Assembly (NCBI GenBank): GCA_964342805.1
Contig: CAYFHQ010000108.1
Coordinates: 1-12,543, forward strand
Origin: CAYFHQ01 sp964342805
GTDB lineage: Bacteria > Bacillota > Clostridia > Peptostreptococcales > Acidaminobacteraceae
Reading direction: 5' to 3'
DNA length: 12,543 nt
Positions within the stretch are counted from its first letter, which is position 1, and each line of letters starts with the position of its first letter. Positions 5,885 to 12,164 of the stretch are shown one piece after another. The translations under genes and the position numbers were made by a program. A model generated the notes under the pieces. The model did not search any database. It saw only the letters and a program-made list of their open reading frames with translations, and was not told the DNA's origin.

Positions 5885-7741
5885 CTAAAATAGTTCTTTA
5901 ATTTGCACCAGGGAATGGCCTGTGGTGACGTGCATGTGGCAGGACTTAAAATCCTCTTGTCGTTCCATGAGGACATTGACAATGTCCGCGTCCAAATGGG
6001 TGCCCTTGCTGTCATTAATAATGTCCATGGCTTCCTCAAAGGTGAAGGCCCGCTTGTAGGGTCTTTCGGAAACCAGGGCGTCAAAGACGTCTGCCACCGC
6101 TACAATCCGTGCGCTGAGCGGAATCTTGTCTCCTGCAAGCCCGTCGGGGTAACCACTCCCATCCACACGCTCGTGGTGGTGGCGGATAATATCCTTGGCC
6201 ATGCTGAAATGGTCGTCACGCATGAAGGACTGGTAGCGACCAATGCTGTCCATGATAATATGGCCCGCACTGGCATGGGTCTTCATGATATCAAACTCTT
6301 CGGCAGTGAGCTTGCCTGGCTTATTGAGGATGCTGTCAGGTATATTAACCTTGCCGATGTCATGCAAGGGGCTGAACTTTTCAATGTCGTCCAGGTAACG
6401 CTCGTCGATGATGTCTGGGTAAAGGCCCTTGGTCTGCAGGTAGCCCGCAAGGGTTCTTGAGTACTGGCTCATGCGGTCCACGTGGTCACCGGTCACCATG
6501 TCCTTGGCCTCTACAATGGTTGCAAAGCCTTTAATGGTTCCAAGGATCAACTCAGACCGTCTAAAGGAATTTTCAAAGGCCACCGCAATGGAGTTAACCA
6601 CGCTTCTGAGCATTTGAATATGTCGTTCCTGGAAGGCGTGTTTGTGCCTTGATGAAAAGAAAATGACACCCACAGGCTTATGGTCTACGACCAGAGGAAT
6701 AGTCAAGCTAGACTTCATCCCCTCTGCCACAATTTTGGTTGTGGAGGAGGACCCTGGATTCTCCATTAAGTAGTCTTCCAAGTCTCCAATGATCCGGAGT
6801 TCATTGCTGTATAACAACTGTCCAATGGATGTTCCGGACAATTTTTCCTCATAGTTCTTTTCCAGCACCATGACACCATCGGAAATGGCGTTCTGGGCCA
6901 CAACCCGGTCTTCCACTTCAGAAACCACCGCAAAGGCGATCCTGGAATAGTCCACGATCTGGCGGAAGTTGTCAAAGATATATCGGAGGACCTCGTCCAG
7001 GTCGTGCATGCCGTATATTTGCTCGTTTAACTCACTTAAATAGGCTGAACGCTCCGTGAGTTCGTTATACTCTTTCACTAGGTAACCAATTTCAGAATTA
7101 GACTCCAAGTTAATGAGGTCTTGGTTATTGGTCCCCTCAAGGTTGCGATGGTGGAAATGATGAATAATCGTTTTTAAGGGTTTCAAGACATTGGATCGAA
7201 CATAAATGACCAAAAAAGCGGCTGAAACCAAGAGAACACCGGTTAACAAGTTGGTCACCCGGTTGTTTTGGGTGGAAACCCCACGGATTTCCCGAATGAA
7301 GACTTGCTTTCGTGCCTCATTGATCTCCCGGAGGGACTCAATCCGTTCCCTAAAGGTCGCAGTGCTGAGTAAGGTGCTTTCGCTGGAAGCCGTATTGACT
7401 ACATTGGTAACCTCAGCGTTCCACTGGAGAAAGTCCTGTTCGTAACGGCCACCAAGGGCAGACAATAATCCCCGTTCAAGCATGGCCTGCTGTCGGTTAT
7501 GCAACTCCTGTGACAGGACTTCAATCTCTGCGGCTACCCCCTGGTCACCCAGGGCCATTTGCAAACTCTTCAACTCAATGGTGGTCAATGATTCATCTAC
7601 ACGTATAAACCCACTGACTTGCTGATTCAATTGTGTGATTTGCTCCGTGGCATTGTTCTGATAAAGGATCAATGCAACACCGGCCAAGACAAAAAACAGG
7701 ACTATTAGCCCAATTGTTTGTCGAATCGGTTCGTTTCTCAT
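5885..7741 (-). CDS. Membrane-anchored GAF/HD-GYP protein, predicted c-di-GMP phosphodiesterase
   Basis: 618 residues from ATG 7741, with GGGAGG nine bases upstream; an in-frame TTG at 7831 lacks such a site. Transmembrane helices lie at about 9-27 and 164-181, flanking a 135-residue outer segment that is largely helical and polar (four-helix-type sensor). A short HAMP-like linker (182-235) follows. A GAF-type domain covers roughly 247-392 (VLRYIFDNFRQIVDYSRIAF to NSIAVAFENS). The HD-GYP domain spans about 405-595: GDHVDRMS (H420), LHDIGK (H460, D461), HHHERVDGSGYP (521-532), ADVFDAL (550-556). Metal ligands and the GYP triad are intact, so hydrolysis of cyclic di-GMP is expected. It would couple an extracellular or cytoplasmic signal to c-di-GMP turnover at the inner face of the membrane. 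No partner cyclase is in view and the signal is unknown. Confidence 0.9.
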   Translation of the reverse strand: MRNEPIRQTIGLIVLFFVLAGVALILYQNNATEQITQLNQQVSGFIRVDESLTTIELKSLQMALGDQGVAAEIEVLSQELHNRQQAMLERGLLSALGGRYEQDFLQWNAEVTNVVNTASSESTLLSTATFRERIESLREINEARKQVFIREIRGVSTQNNRVTNLLTGVLLVSAAFLVIYVRSNVLKPLKTIIHHFHHRNLEGTNNQDLINLESNSEIGYLVKEYNELTERSAYLSELNEQIYGMHDLDEVLRYIFDNFRQIVDYSRIAFAVVSEVEDRVVAQNAISDGVMVLEKNYEEKLSGTSIGQLLYSNELRIIGDLEDYLMENPGSSSTTKIVAEGMKSSLTIPLVVDHKPVGVIFFSSRHKHAFQERHIQMLRSVVNSIAVAFENSFRRSELILGTIKGFATIVEAKDMVTGDHVDRMSQYSRTLAGYLQTKGLYPDIIDERYLDDIEKFSPLHDIGKVNIPDSILNKPGKLTAEEFDIMKTHASAGHIIMDSIGRYQSFMRDDHFSMAKDIIRHHHERVDGSGYPDGLAGDKIPLSARIVAVADVFDALVSERPYKRAFTFEEAMDIINDSKGTHLDADIVNVLMERQEDFKSCHMHVTTGHSLVQIKELF

Positions 7742-7881
7742 GATACTAAGCCTCCCGAAATACCCTGTTAAGTAAACCTTACTACTTTCCTCGGCTTTTT
7801 TCAAGTGAGTGTTTACCTTGTTTAACGGCAATTTTCAGCGAGTGTTATCATTTTCGAACTAGACCCCTATTTTGTTTCATT

Positions 7882-8547
7882 CTAGTCTACATCTTCATCA
7901 CTATTTTCGTCCAAAAACTTGTGGGCCCAGTGGTCACCCGAACAGAAAGGCATGTTCTTCGAGTGGCCACAACGGCACAGGGCGTAGTGGTGGGGCGATT
8001 CTGGCAGGTTTCCATCTGGATCAATTAAGTCGACATTTCCCGACACTTCATATGGGCCATCGTACCCATACCGCCTTGGGGCTACCCGAATGGTCGGCTG
8101 GTCGTCTCCCCCATGAAGGTCTCTTCCAGCTGGCTTGATGGCGAAGCTGAGGGCGCCTGAGGGGCACCGGTGACAAATGTCTATAATTTCTTCTAAAGAA
8201 GCTCCTTCTAGATCAATGGGGATCGACTTCTCCATGCGGAATACACTTGGCAACTCTTCAAAACAAATCCCCCGGTGGCTGCATACCCCTCTATTAAAGT
8301 ACAAGGTCATCTGATCGTTTTCGTAAATGTCAACCACATCCGGCGTACGGTAGTCATCCTTGTCATCCTCAAAATCGAAGATAACATGGGATCCGTCGCA
8401 GAAGGGTTTTTCAAAAGATGCGCCACAACGACAAAGTTCGTAACGGTCGCCATGGTCCTTTTCTTGCCCACCTGCCGTGATATATCTGGGTACACCTTCT
8501 ACAATGAGTGGGCCATTTTTAACAACGGTAATTTTTGCTTTTGTCAT
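7882..8547 (-). CDS. Triple iron-sulfur protein: CDGSH, divergent 4Fe-4S domain, CDGSH
   Basis: 221 residues. The first CDGSH motif has C39, C41, C50, H54 (CRCGASFEKPFCDGSH). The second has C191, C193, C202, H206 (CRCGHSKNMPFCSGDH). Each three-Cys/one-His set binds a 2Fe-2S cluster in known CDGSH (mitoNEET-like) proteins. Between them, residues 70-135 contain C89, C95, C125 and C128 (GVCSHRGIC and CHRCPSGAL), the pattern of the divergent 4Fe-4S mono-cluster domain (Fer4_19, PF06902). This order is known in bacterial CDGSH proteins. The role is presumed electron transfer or redox sensing in the cytoplasm; the partner is unknown. The tail is acidic (DENSDEDVD). Start ATG 8547 has GGAGAT five bases upstream. 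No clear terminator separates it from the HD-GYP gene 140 bases downstream. Confidence 0.9.
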   Translation of the reverse strand: MTKAKITVVKNGPLIVEGVPRYITAGGQEKDHGDRYELCRCGASFEKPFCDGSHVIFDFEDDKDDYRTPDVVDIYENDQMTLYFNRGVCSHRGICFEELPSVFRMEKSIPIDLEGASLEEIIDICHRCPSGALSFAIKPAGRDLHGGDDQPTIRVAPRRYGYDGPYEVSGNVDLIDPDGNLPESPHHYALCRCGHSKNMPFCSGDHWAHKFLDENSDEDVD

Positions 8548-8865
8548 GGAATCTCCTTCCTAAATCAGTCATACCTCATTCTTACCCAAATAATCTCCAC
8601 TAAAAAGGGGCACTACACAGAACCCAGTTGGTTAAACGTGTCCAAATATACGAGTTCAGGACCAGAATATGTAAAACCCATAGTTTTTTGTGCTTTTCCC
8701 TGTTACGATGACTTTGGAAGCATAACAGCGCAACGGTAGTCCCCCGGGCCTGTTAAACAGTCAATCTTCCACCCATATCATATGAATCAGACAAAGCCCT
8801 ATTCGTCGAATAGGGCTTTGTCGTGTTTTTGAAAGTAGCTTCACTTTGAGGAACTAGATGCGTCT
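8548..8865. other. Gene-poor stretch between the CDGSH gene and the broken redox gene
   Basis: No open frame with a ribosome binding site and family likeness is seen on either strand. The minus strand can fold CTGTTATG with CGTAACAG (8728-8700, 8 bp, 13-nt loop), and there is a short palindrome CTGTTTAACAG just upstream. Reading frames of 22-24 codons are present but look like noise. It must contain the CDGSH promoter, but I cannot point to convincing hexamers. The hairpin at 8790-8830 is listed separately. Confidence 0.4.
8790..8830 (+). terminator. Perfect 16-bp hairpin with T-rich tail on the plus strand
   Basis: GACAAAGCCCTATTCG, one T, CGAATAGGGCTTTGTC (8790-8805 and 8807-8822), then GTGTTTTTG. 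The U tract lies on the plus strand, yet no plus-strand gene precedes it. It sits 43 bases past the stop of the broken minus-strand gene, where the downstream flank is not T-rich. It may act in both directions. Confidence 0.6.
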
Positions 8866-9303
8866 CTACAGGAAGGGGCTAGTGATCTCCTCCACCCATT
8901 GGTCCACAGAGCCTACGAACTTGGGACAGACTTCTGCAAAGAGGCCACTGACCTTGGCTTCTTCATAGGATTGGACGTCATTTTTGTCTACTCCTATGAG
9001 GGGGAGACACTGGTCATGCACATAAGCCTCTTTGAAACGGTTGGTGAGTTCAGCCACCCAAATCCGTGTCTGGTCATAAACTTCAGCTAGGTCGCCCCCC
9101 TCTTTGGGCTAAAATCATGCCCAGGGTCATATAGCCACCTGTTAAGGCCCCACAAATGGACTGTTGACCCATGCCCTTCCAAAACCTGCTGCCATGGCCC
9201 GGGCAACCTCCGGGTTCATATGCCCCTGGTCTGCGTAGGCAACAATCACAGATTGGGCGCAGTTGTGTCCATTCTCAAATAGCTTTTTGCTTCTTCATTC
9301 ATG
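8866..9303 (-). pseudogene. C_GCAxxG_C_C family redox protein, broken by three frameshifts
   Basis: ATG 9303 has AGGAG six bases upstream. Joined across frames the product would read MNEEAK, KLFENGHNCAQSVIVAYAD, VARAMAAGFGR, MGQQSICGALTGGYMTLGM, ILAQRGGDLAEVYDQTRIW, VAELTNRFKEAYVHDQCLPL, ending VDQWVEEITSPFL. The NCAQS, CGALTGG, C-PL and C-P cysteines fit the C_GCAxxG_C_C family (PF09719), a putative redox-active protein of about 145 residues. Frame changes occur at an A5 run (about 9284-9288, one A short), near 9173 in GGGC, and at a G6 run (about 9095-9100, one G extra). Two of the three lie in homopolymers, so sequencing error must be considered. The protein sequence is otherwise well conserved, so loss, if real, is recent. 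The last 63 codons (9057-8866) remain open. Confidence 0.8.
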
Positions 9304-9372
9304 ACTTCTCCTACTAAAAGCTTCCTTACTTCTTAGGGTAGAAAAAATTCCGTCTTAAGGCAATAGAAAAAA

Positions 9373-9387
9373 ACATACGGGGTATGT
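9373..9387. repeat. Small palindrome ACATAC-GGG-GTATGT
   Basis: A 6-bp-arm inverted repeat sits in the intergenic region between the broken redox gene and the membrane-protein gene. On the minus strand it is followed by T7. It shares CATACGG-K-GTATG with the hairpin at 3997-4015 (12 of 13 bases). It could be an operator or a minor terminator. Confidence 0.35.
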
Positions 9388-9407
9388 AAAGACCAAAGGA
9401 GGAGGCC

Positions 9408-9935
9408 ATGAGATTCCACTATCCCCATAAGTTTTACATGTTCACTTTTATATTGCTTTGTTGCCTCGTGCTCTATGGCTCCATTGTTATGTATCAAATC
9501 CACATTGAGGGACAGTTACACATTTACATGGTCTTTGTCTATGGTGCAGTCTGCTTTTTTATTGGCCGCTTCTACTACATAAAGTACCGATACTTCCGCG
9601 TCCGCTACATAGACGTATGGATGCAGCAACTCCAGTTTTGCATGGATGGGGCATGTATTGCTATCCCCCTAGAGGACTTGGACATGGTTATCCTGGCCCG
9701 CCACCGTCAGACCCTAAAGATCCACCGGGTCATTCACATTTTTTCTAAGTCTGGGACCTATATTTACGTCACCAATGACTTAACTCATTTTAAACGCTTT
9801 CAGCTTTTACTCCAGTACTACTTTCCTCAGCATTTTCTGGTCACCAATAAACTGATAAAGGGCTACCATGAGGTAACCCTTGATTTTCTCCTTGAATATG
9901 TTGATAAAAAGGACCTTATAAACTTGCGAAAATAG
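9408..9935 (+). CDS. Small membrane protein with two N-terminal helices and a PH-like cytoplasmic part
   Basis: 175 residues, ATG 9408 with AAAGGAGGAGG ending two bases before it. Two hydrophobic helices lie at about 10-29 and 38-56, joined by a short loop and followed by a basic, aromatic segment (YYIKYRYFRVRY). Residues 72-140 alternate in beta-strand fashion (QLQFCMDGACIAIPLEDL, then IHRVIHIFSKSGTYIYV) and end in a helix (HFKRFQLLLQYYF). This layout resembles bacterial membrane proteins with a PH-like domain (YcxB/bPH type), but that is a shape argument, not a motif match. I do not recognise the family. It is unusually rich in Tyr, Phe and His. It is a single gene with no clear terminator in the 87 bases before the convergent DinB gene. 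Confidence 0.75.
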   Translation: MRFHYPHKFYMFTFILLCCLVLYGSIVMYQIHIEGQLHIYMVFVYGAVCFFIGRFYYIKYRYFRVRYIDVWMQQLQFCMDGACIAIPLEDLDMVILARHRQTLKIHRVIHIFSKSGTYIYVTNDLTHFKRFQLLLQYYFPQHFLVTNKLIKGYHEVTLDFLLEYVDKKDLINLRK

Positions 9936-10022
9936 GTCAATTCCGACCATTGCCGATTATTGTATTTCAAGCACTTAAGTCATAGTCTTAGACTCATGGC
10001 TAATAAGTTAATCGCCTAACTC

Positions 10023-10448
10023 TTATACCGTATACCGGTCATTCCACGATTTCGGAAAGGTGAGACCATTGCCATATACATAACGAATGAGCTGTCCATG
10101 GTGCTGGATTTCATGCTCCAAGAGGTCTAAGGCAAGGTCTTTTTGAATATCACCTAATCCCTCTGTTTCCATATAAGCCAAGAGGTCAACTTGGCTCTTT
10201 TCCAGGGCCATTACGGCCGCCATTCTATCTTTACTTGTAGTAAGGCTGCAGGTAAATCCTGCCCAGGCCCCATTTTCCATGGCCTTGAGGTAGCTTTCCC
10301 TTGCCCCTACCAGACACCAAACCTGCTGGCCTATGGTGTTAGAAGGAAGGTCCCTTAACTTCAGTTGTAAGTCCTCTTCTTCCAGGTGGTTGACTAGGTC
10401 CCTTGTCAACTGAAAGGCCCTTGTTAGTCTTTGTTTGATCCGTTTCAC
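10023..10448 (-). CDS. DinB-like four-helix protein
   Basis: 141 residues, GTG start at 10448 with GGAGG just upstream. The start overlaps the stop of the preceding GNAT gene in GTGA, so translation is probably coupled. The C-terminal helix EHEIQHHGQLIRYVYG (111-126) is the DinB/DfsB-family metal helix with HxxxH (H112, H116). The N-terminal half has NTIGQQVWCLVGARESYLKAM (37-57), where many DinB proteins carry the first metal His at the W-x-x-H-like position; here no His is present. Some DinB-fold proteins are thiol-dependent transferases (bacillithiol or mycothiol S-transferases). With an incomplete metal triad the activity of this one is uncertain. All residues suggest a soluble helical bundle. 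Confidence 0.82.
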   Translation of the reverse strand: MKRIKQRLTRAFQLTRDLVNHLEEEDLQLKLRDLPSNTIGQQVWCLVGARESYLKAMENGAWAGFTCSLTTSKDRMAAVMALEKSQVDLLAYMETEGLGDIQKDLALDLLEHEIQHHGQLIRYVYGNGLTFPKSWNDRYTV

Positions 10449-10915
10449 TTTTCTTCCTCCACATTCATATAGGCAACATGCCCCTCAGGCCTAAAACCCA
10501 TTCGTTCAAAGGCTTGTCCCGCCTGCATATTGTCGTTCCAGAAATCCAGACCCACTCGACTGGCTCCGGCTTTTCTTGCCTGGTCTACAAAGCCAACCAG
10601 TTTTTTGCCGACGCCCTTGCCCCTGTGGTCGTGAAGGATGGACATATGGTTGATGTAAAAACTATGGCTGGCATATTTAAAAGCTGACTCTGACTTGATC
10701 CGGTCCTCATACCAAACATACCCAAGAGCCTGCCCTTCTTCTAAACAAATATAGAAATAATGGTTGTCTTTTTCCATGGTCCTTTTGAAGTAAGCGGTTA
10801 CCTCTTCCATGTGAAAGGGCTTAAACTGGTCTGGATAAAGGCTGTGGTGAAGGTCTTGGACCGGTTTGTTGAGTTTTGCTATGGTTTTCGGGTCCCTGCA
10901 TGGTGTGATGTTCAT
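10445..10915 (-). CDS. GNAT family N-acetyltransferase
   Basis: 156 residues from ATG 10915, with AAAGGAGG four bases upstream; a TTG at 10933 in the same frame lies upstream of that site and is rejected. Motif A of the GNAT fold is MSILHDHRGKGVGKKLVGFV (91-110), with the acetyl-CoA pyrophosphate loop RGKGVGKK. Motif B is SRVGLDFWNDNMQAGQAFER (119-138) ending in MGFRPEG. Beta strands YFYICLEEGQALGYVWYEDR (53-72) precede motif A. The family transfers an acyl group from CoA to an amine; the acceptor here is unknown. It is the first gene of a two-gene operon with the DinB-like protein, which suggests a joint role in small-molecule or drug modification, but nothing in the sequence proves it. Confidence 0.88.
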   Translation of the reverse strand: MNITPCRDPKTIAKLNKPVQDLHHSLYPDQFKPFHMEEVTAYFKRTMEKDNHYFYICLEEGQALGYVWYEDRIKSESAFKYASHSFYINHMSILHDHRGKGVGKKLVGFVDQARKAGASRVGLDFWNDNMQAGQAFERMGFRPEGHVAYMNVEEEK

Positions 10916-10925
10916 AGGTCCTCCT

Positions 10926-10953
10926 TTGTACAAAATACCTGTTCTCCTATTAT
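10926..10953 (+). promoter_or_regulatory. Possible plus-strand promoter overlapping the GNAT promoter
   Basis: TTGTAC (10926-10931), 16-base spacer, TATTAT (10948-10953). It would transcribe the Nudix-like gene with a leader of about 70 nt. Its -10 shares bases with the -10 of the divergent promoter, so the two would compete. Confidence 0.35.
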
Positions 10954-10977
10954 AACCCAGTCTAACTTTTTCACCAA
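10949..10977 (-). promoter_or_regulatory. Promoter of the GNAT/DinB operon
   Basis: Minus strand TTGGTG (10977-10972), 17-base spacer, TATAAT (10954-10949, perfect), 34 bases upstream of the GNAT ATG. Confidence 0.65.
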
Positions 10978-11030
10978 TTCCCGATAGAAAGACCCTGAAG
11001 TGGGAATGAATACAATAAGGAGGGATGGCT

Positions 11031-11459
11031 ATGGAAAAACGAATTTTGATTTTGCCTTATCGACGTCTTAGAAGAGAAACAGAATATTTAATCCGTAGAG
11101 AACACGTGGACAAATGGGACGAGGCGTCGGATATTTGCGCCATTAGTATGCCGGTTGGCAACTACACCCTAGAAGAAGCTGCTCTCCATGCCCTGGAAGC
11201 AACGTCCGGGTTTGACGGTAAAGAAAAGGACCTGATCCGTCTTGGCATTGTGATGGCAGACCGGAAAACCACCGATGTCATTCACCTGTTTGCCATAGAC
11301 CTGTCGGAAAGAAGTGGGGAGTCTTTACCCGCCCACTACGACGAGTCTGGGGAAATGACCTATTGGGCCAAACCCGATGATCTGATGAAGTCCATTGACG
11401 CAGGGTTACTGGCTGCTTTCGCACGGGTAAACTTCCTGGGCCAGCAGAATAACTTGTAA
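11031..11459 (+). CDS. Nudix-fold-like protein with degenerate Nudix box
   Basis: 142 residues. AAGGAGGG touches the ATG at 11025 but is seven bases from ATG 11031, so the latter is the likely start (MEKRILILPYRR). Residues 40-61, MPVGNYTLEEAALHALEATSGF, align with a Nudix box (G-x5-E-x7-REUxEExGU): the leading G and E and the final G-hydrophobic fit, but the REUxEE core reads HALEAT, so the metal-binding glutamates are missing. The flanking strands (RLGIVMADRKTTDVIHLFAIDL, 70-91) and YWAKPDDLMKSIDAGLLAAFAR (111-132) also fit a Nudix-type fold, which often ends in such a helix. If correct it would be a non-catalytic or altered Nudix relative, perhaps ligand-binding. Family assignment is tentative. 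It is a single gene ending at a strong terminator. Confidence 0.75.
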   Translation: MEKRILILPYRRLRRETEYLIRREHVDKWDEASDICAISMPVGNYTLEEAALHALEATSGFDGKEKDLIRLGIVMADRKTTDVIHLFAIDLSERSGESLPAHYDESGEMTYWAKPDDLMKSIDAGLLAAFARVNFLGQQNNL

Positions 11460-11494
11460 TCAGACCCACCCCATTACTTATCCTTGTAGACCCC

Positions 11495-11538
11495 AAGAGG
11501 CACCCCTGGATGATACATCCACCCGGGTGCCTCTTTTT
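11495..11538 (+). terminator. Rho-independent terminator after the Nudix-like gene
   Basis: An 11-bp stem AAGAGGCACCC / GGGTGCCTCTT encloses a second small hairpin TGGAT-GATAC-ATCCA and is followed by a T run at 11534-11538, 36 bases past the stop. Confidence 0.88.
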
Positions 11539-11658
11539 GCGCCTATAAAATACCCTGTTATTCCACATTGCCCTCTTCTTCAGTGCGCTTTGGCTACTCG
11601 CTACCTATGCTTCCTTCCCCTGCCACATGAAAGATAAGCCTTGCTACCACTTTGTCAT

Positions 11659-11687
11659 TTGACCTGCTAAATGAACGATCGTATACT
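11659..11687 (+). promoter_or_regulatory. Sigma-A promoter of the GntR/ABC operon
   Basis: TTGACC (11659-11664), exact 17-base spacer, TATACT (11682-11687): five of six matches at each hexamer. The expected start is near 11694. The stretch from 11540 to this promoter holds nothing else I can identify. Confidence 0.8.
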
Positions 11688-11698
11688 ATTTCTAGACT

Positions 11699-11725
11699 AA
11701 GTGTACTATGGATCATAGTACACTT
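11699..11725. promoter_or_regulatory. Palindromic operator, likely target of the GntR-family repressor
   Basis: AAGTGTACTATG, GAT, CATAGTACACTT: 12-base arms pair perfectly. It begins a few bases after the predicted transcription start, an ideal place for a roadblock repressor. The GT...TA...TA...AC layout resembles operators of GntR regulators of the YtrA type. Autoregulation is inferred. A T run is lacking, so it is not a terminator. Confidence 0.75.
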
Positions 11726-11765
11726 GGAGTTACTCAACCCGCATATCCCATGAGGAGGTGGATGA

Positions 11766-12164
11766 TTGATTCAGATACAAGCAGCATCCGGTGAACCTAT
11801 CTACATACAAATTATTGAACAGATCAAAAAGCTGGTCTTAAAGCAAGTGCTTCAGCCCGGTGACAAGCTACCTTCTGTCCGTGAACTGGCCCTGCTTATC
11901 ACAGCCAATCCCAACACGGTCAGCAAGGCCTATAAAGAGCTAGAACAGGAACAAGTGGTGGTCACCATAAAAGGGTCTGGAACCTTTGTCAATGACTTCA
12001 AAACTAAAGAAGCCAACCAAAGCCTCGTTCAGGATGAACTGGCAAGACTAAAAAGTTCGGTTTTGGCCCTCCAGTTTTTAGGCCTTCCAGAAGAAGAATG
12101 TAAGGACCACGTTGGCAGATTTTATGCAGACAACCGAAAGGAGGATGGTCATGCTTCAAATTGA
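11766..12164 (+). CDS. GntR-family transcriptional regulator, YtrA subfamily
   Basis: 132 residues starting with TTG 11766. A TGA lies in frame just before it, and AGGAGG ends seven bases upstream. A nearby ATG (11762) is in another frame that stops after ten codons. The winged helix-turn-helix spans about 12-76: IYIQIIEQIKKLVL, PGDKLPSVRELA, NPNTVSKAYKELE, and the wing KGSGTFV. The tail (77-132) is short and helical (SLVQDELARLKSSVLALQFL), the two-helix dimerisation tail of the YtrA group rather than a ligand-binding domain. In Bacillota such repressors control ABC transporters that respond to cell-wall-active compounds. The next gene overlaps it by 14 bases, which supports this. It probably binds the palindrome at 11699-11725. 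Confidence 0.93.
   Translation: MIQIQAASGEPIYIQIIEQIKKLVLKQVLQPGDKLPSVRELALLITANPNTVSKAYKELEQEQVVVTIKGSGTFVNDFKTKEANQSLVQDELARLKSSVLALQFLGLPEEECKDHVGRFYADNRKEDGHASN

Noticed and set aside
5903..6460. Plus-strand open frame of 185 codons
   Set aside because: It is antisense to the conserved HD-GYP catalytic domain; no ribosome binding site.
7858..7886. ACTAGA / TCTAGT inverted repeat near the CDGSH stop codon
   Set aside because: Six-base arms, a 17-base loop and no T run; too weak to call a terminator or operator.
8275..8739. Plus-strand open frame of 154 codons extending into the gap
   Set aside because: Half of it is antisense to the CDGSH gene, and the rest has no recognisable protein features. 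A real plus-strand gene would fit the orphan terminator, but nothing else supports it.
8606..8780. Two short minus-strand frames of 22 and 24 codons upstream of the CDGSH gene
   Set aside because: No good ribosome binding site, no hit to a family I recognise, and such lengths are common by chance.
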